Shown here one piece after another: positions 63,277 through 64,000 of a stretch of 64,000 nucleotides of DNA. The stretch is taken from IMG/VR virus record IMGVR_UViG_3300020034_000010, positions 1 to 64,000 of that record. One strand, given 5' to 3'. The translations under genes were made by a program, and so were the position numbers. The stretch is from a virus. The notes under the pieces are model-generated. The model did not search any database, was not told where the DNA came from, and saw only the letters and a list, made by a program, of their open reading frames with translations. Every line of letters starts with the position of its first letter. The stretch's first letter is position 1.

Positions 63277-64000
63277 CACCGTTCGACTTCGGAGCCTTTG
63301 AGAGGGAAGCTGGTCAGCTTCTCGCGCAGATGCGCAAAAGCGCCGCGGTCGCAGCGGAGTATGAGTCGCAGGCCAAATCGGGTCGGCTCTCGACCAGCGA
63401 GGCGTCACGCGCTGCGGAGCCCGCCGGCGCTGCCGCTGGCGGTTCGAAGTCGGCCGAGGCAGAGATCAGGTCGCGTGGGCTGGCGACGGATCAGCTCGTG
63501 ACCCGCCAGAAGGCCCTCACTTCGGCCGAGCAGGACGCCTCGCGCGCGGAGAGTCAGCTCGCCCAGAACATGGCACAGAGCCGCGGCTCCCTGCGGACCA
63601 CCGGTGCCCTGACTAACGAGTTCGTGGATGAGGCGAAACGCGGTGCAGTGACGATTCGCGAGATCGGCCAGGAGGTCAGCGGCACGATCTCCAAGTTCGG
63701 CGGCTGGATCGTCGCCGGCGGCGCCGTCTACTTCGCCTTCGACGCCCTGAGTGATGTGAAACGAGGCGCGATCGACGCGGCCTCTGGTGTGGAGCAGATG
63801 AGTCGAGTGATCAACAACCTCGACATCAGTAGTGCGACCGATGAAGTGAAAGAACTGGCGAACGAATTCAACCTGCCGATCTCCAGTGTCACCGAAACTG
63901 CCTTCGGGATCGGCAAGGCGTACCACAACCAGGCGCAGGCTCTCCTCGCCACCAAATCGGCACTGTACGCCGTGAAGGTTGGTGAGCTTGACGCAGGGAC
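63273..64000 (+). CDS. Tape measure protein (5' part, cut at window edge)
   Basis: ATG 63273 (ATGA overlap); 242 residues visible, open to the end. Helical and Ala/Ser/Glu-rich with FDFGAFEREAGQLLAQMRKSAAVAA, a hydrophobic stretch FGGWIVAGGAVYFAFDAL, and GVEQMSRVINNLDISSATDEVKEL in pieces. Follows the tail chaperones as in all siphoviruses. It sets tail length. Confidence 0.85.
   Translation, partial: MTPFDFGAFEREAGQLLAQMRKSAAVAAEYESQAKSGRLSTSEASRAAEPAGAAAGGSKSAEAEIRSRGLATDQLVTRQKALTSAEQDASRAESQLAQNMAQSRGSLRTTGALTNEFVDEAKRGAVTIREIGQEVSGTISKFGGWIVAGGAVYFAFDALSDVKRGAIDAASGVEQMSRVINNLDISSATDEVKELANEFNLPISSVTETAFGIGKAYHNQAQALLATKSALYAVKVGELDAG

Overview
The window is a stretch of a large, GC-rich (about 60% by eye), tightly packed genome of a tailed double-stranded DNA phage (siphovirus-like) or prophage. 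It is open at both ends: a glycosyltransferase is cut at the left edge and the tape measure gene at the right. An actinobacterial host is likely, by inference. The endolysin has the glycoside-hydrolase-like domain common in actinophages. Several genes seem to be read from leaderless mRNAs, with a TAnnnT box 5-8 nt before ATG or GTG. GTG starts are frequent, and several small proteins belong to families I associate with actinophages.

Layout. 1-4.9 kb (+): glycosyltransferase, methyltransferase, second glycosyltransferase, small nuclease, SNF2-type helicase, and a sigma-70-like protein behind a terminator-like hairpin. 4.9-14.8 kb (-): convergent operon with a tyrosine integrase, an 881-residue protein of unknown function, a RuvB-like branch-migration ATPase and many small unknowns. 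14.8-15.2 kb: divergent control region with repeated elements. 15.2-18.0 kb (+): module with a good sigma-70 promoter, a helix-turn-helix protein and actinophage-type small proteins. 18.1-18.7 kb: largely non-coding. 18.7-37.4 kb (+): more than fifty small genes, mostly joined by 4-bp start/stop overlaps, many with Cys pairs. These include a ubiquitin-like protein, a hexapeptide acetyltransferase, an orphan Phd-like antitoxin, a basic winged-helix protein and free-standing tail-fibre-type domains. 37.4-41.1 kb (+): lysis region with two catalytic proteins, an internally duplicated membrane protein, two further membrane proteins and a membrane-anchored collagen-like protein. 41.1-64 kb (+): packaging, head and tail genes in order: HNH nuclease, likely small terminase, large terminase, portal, fibre/Ig-like proteins, protease-scaffold fusion, decoration protein, major capsid, HNH insertion, connectors, tail terminator, major tail protein, tail assembly chaperones with a -1 frameshift, tape measure.

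The right half carries the decamer TCGTAnATTA seven times, mostly at gene borders at the -10 position of short-leader or leaderless genes, and the phage has its own sigma-like factor. The simplest reading, which is inference, is a phage late-promoter system with a -10-only element. A 0.7-kb island at 58.9-59.6 kb interrupts the structural operon. It has strong hairpins, a near-perfect chromosomal-type parS site, and a minus-strand tRNA-Lys with a 33-codon ORF. No DNA polymerase, primase or repressor with a clear signature is in the window, so replication genes must lie outside it.
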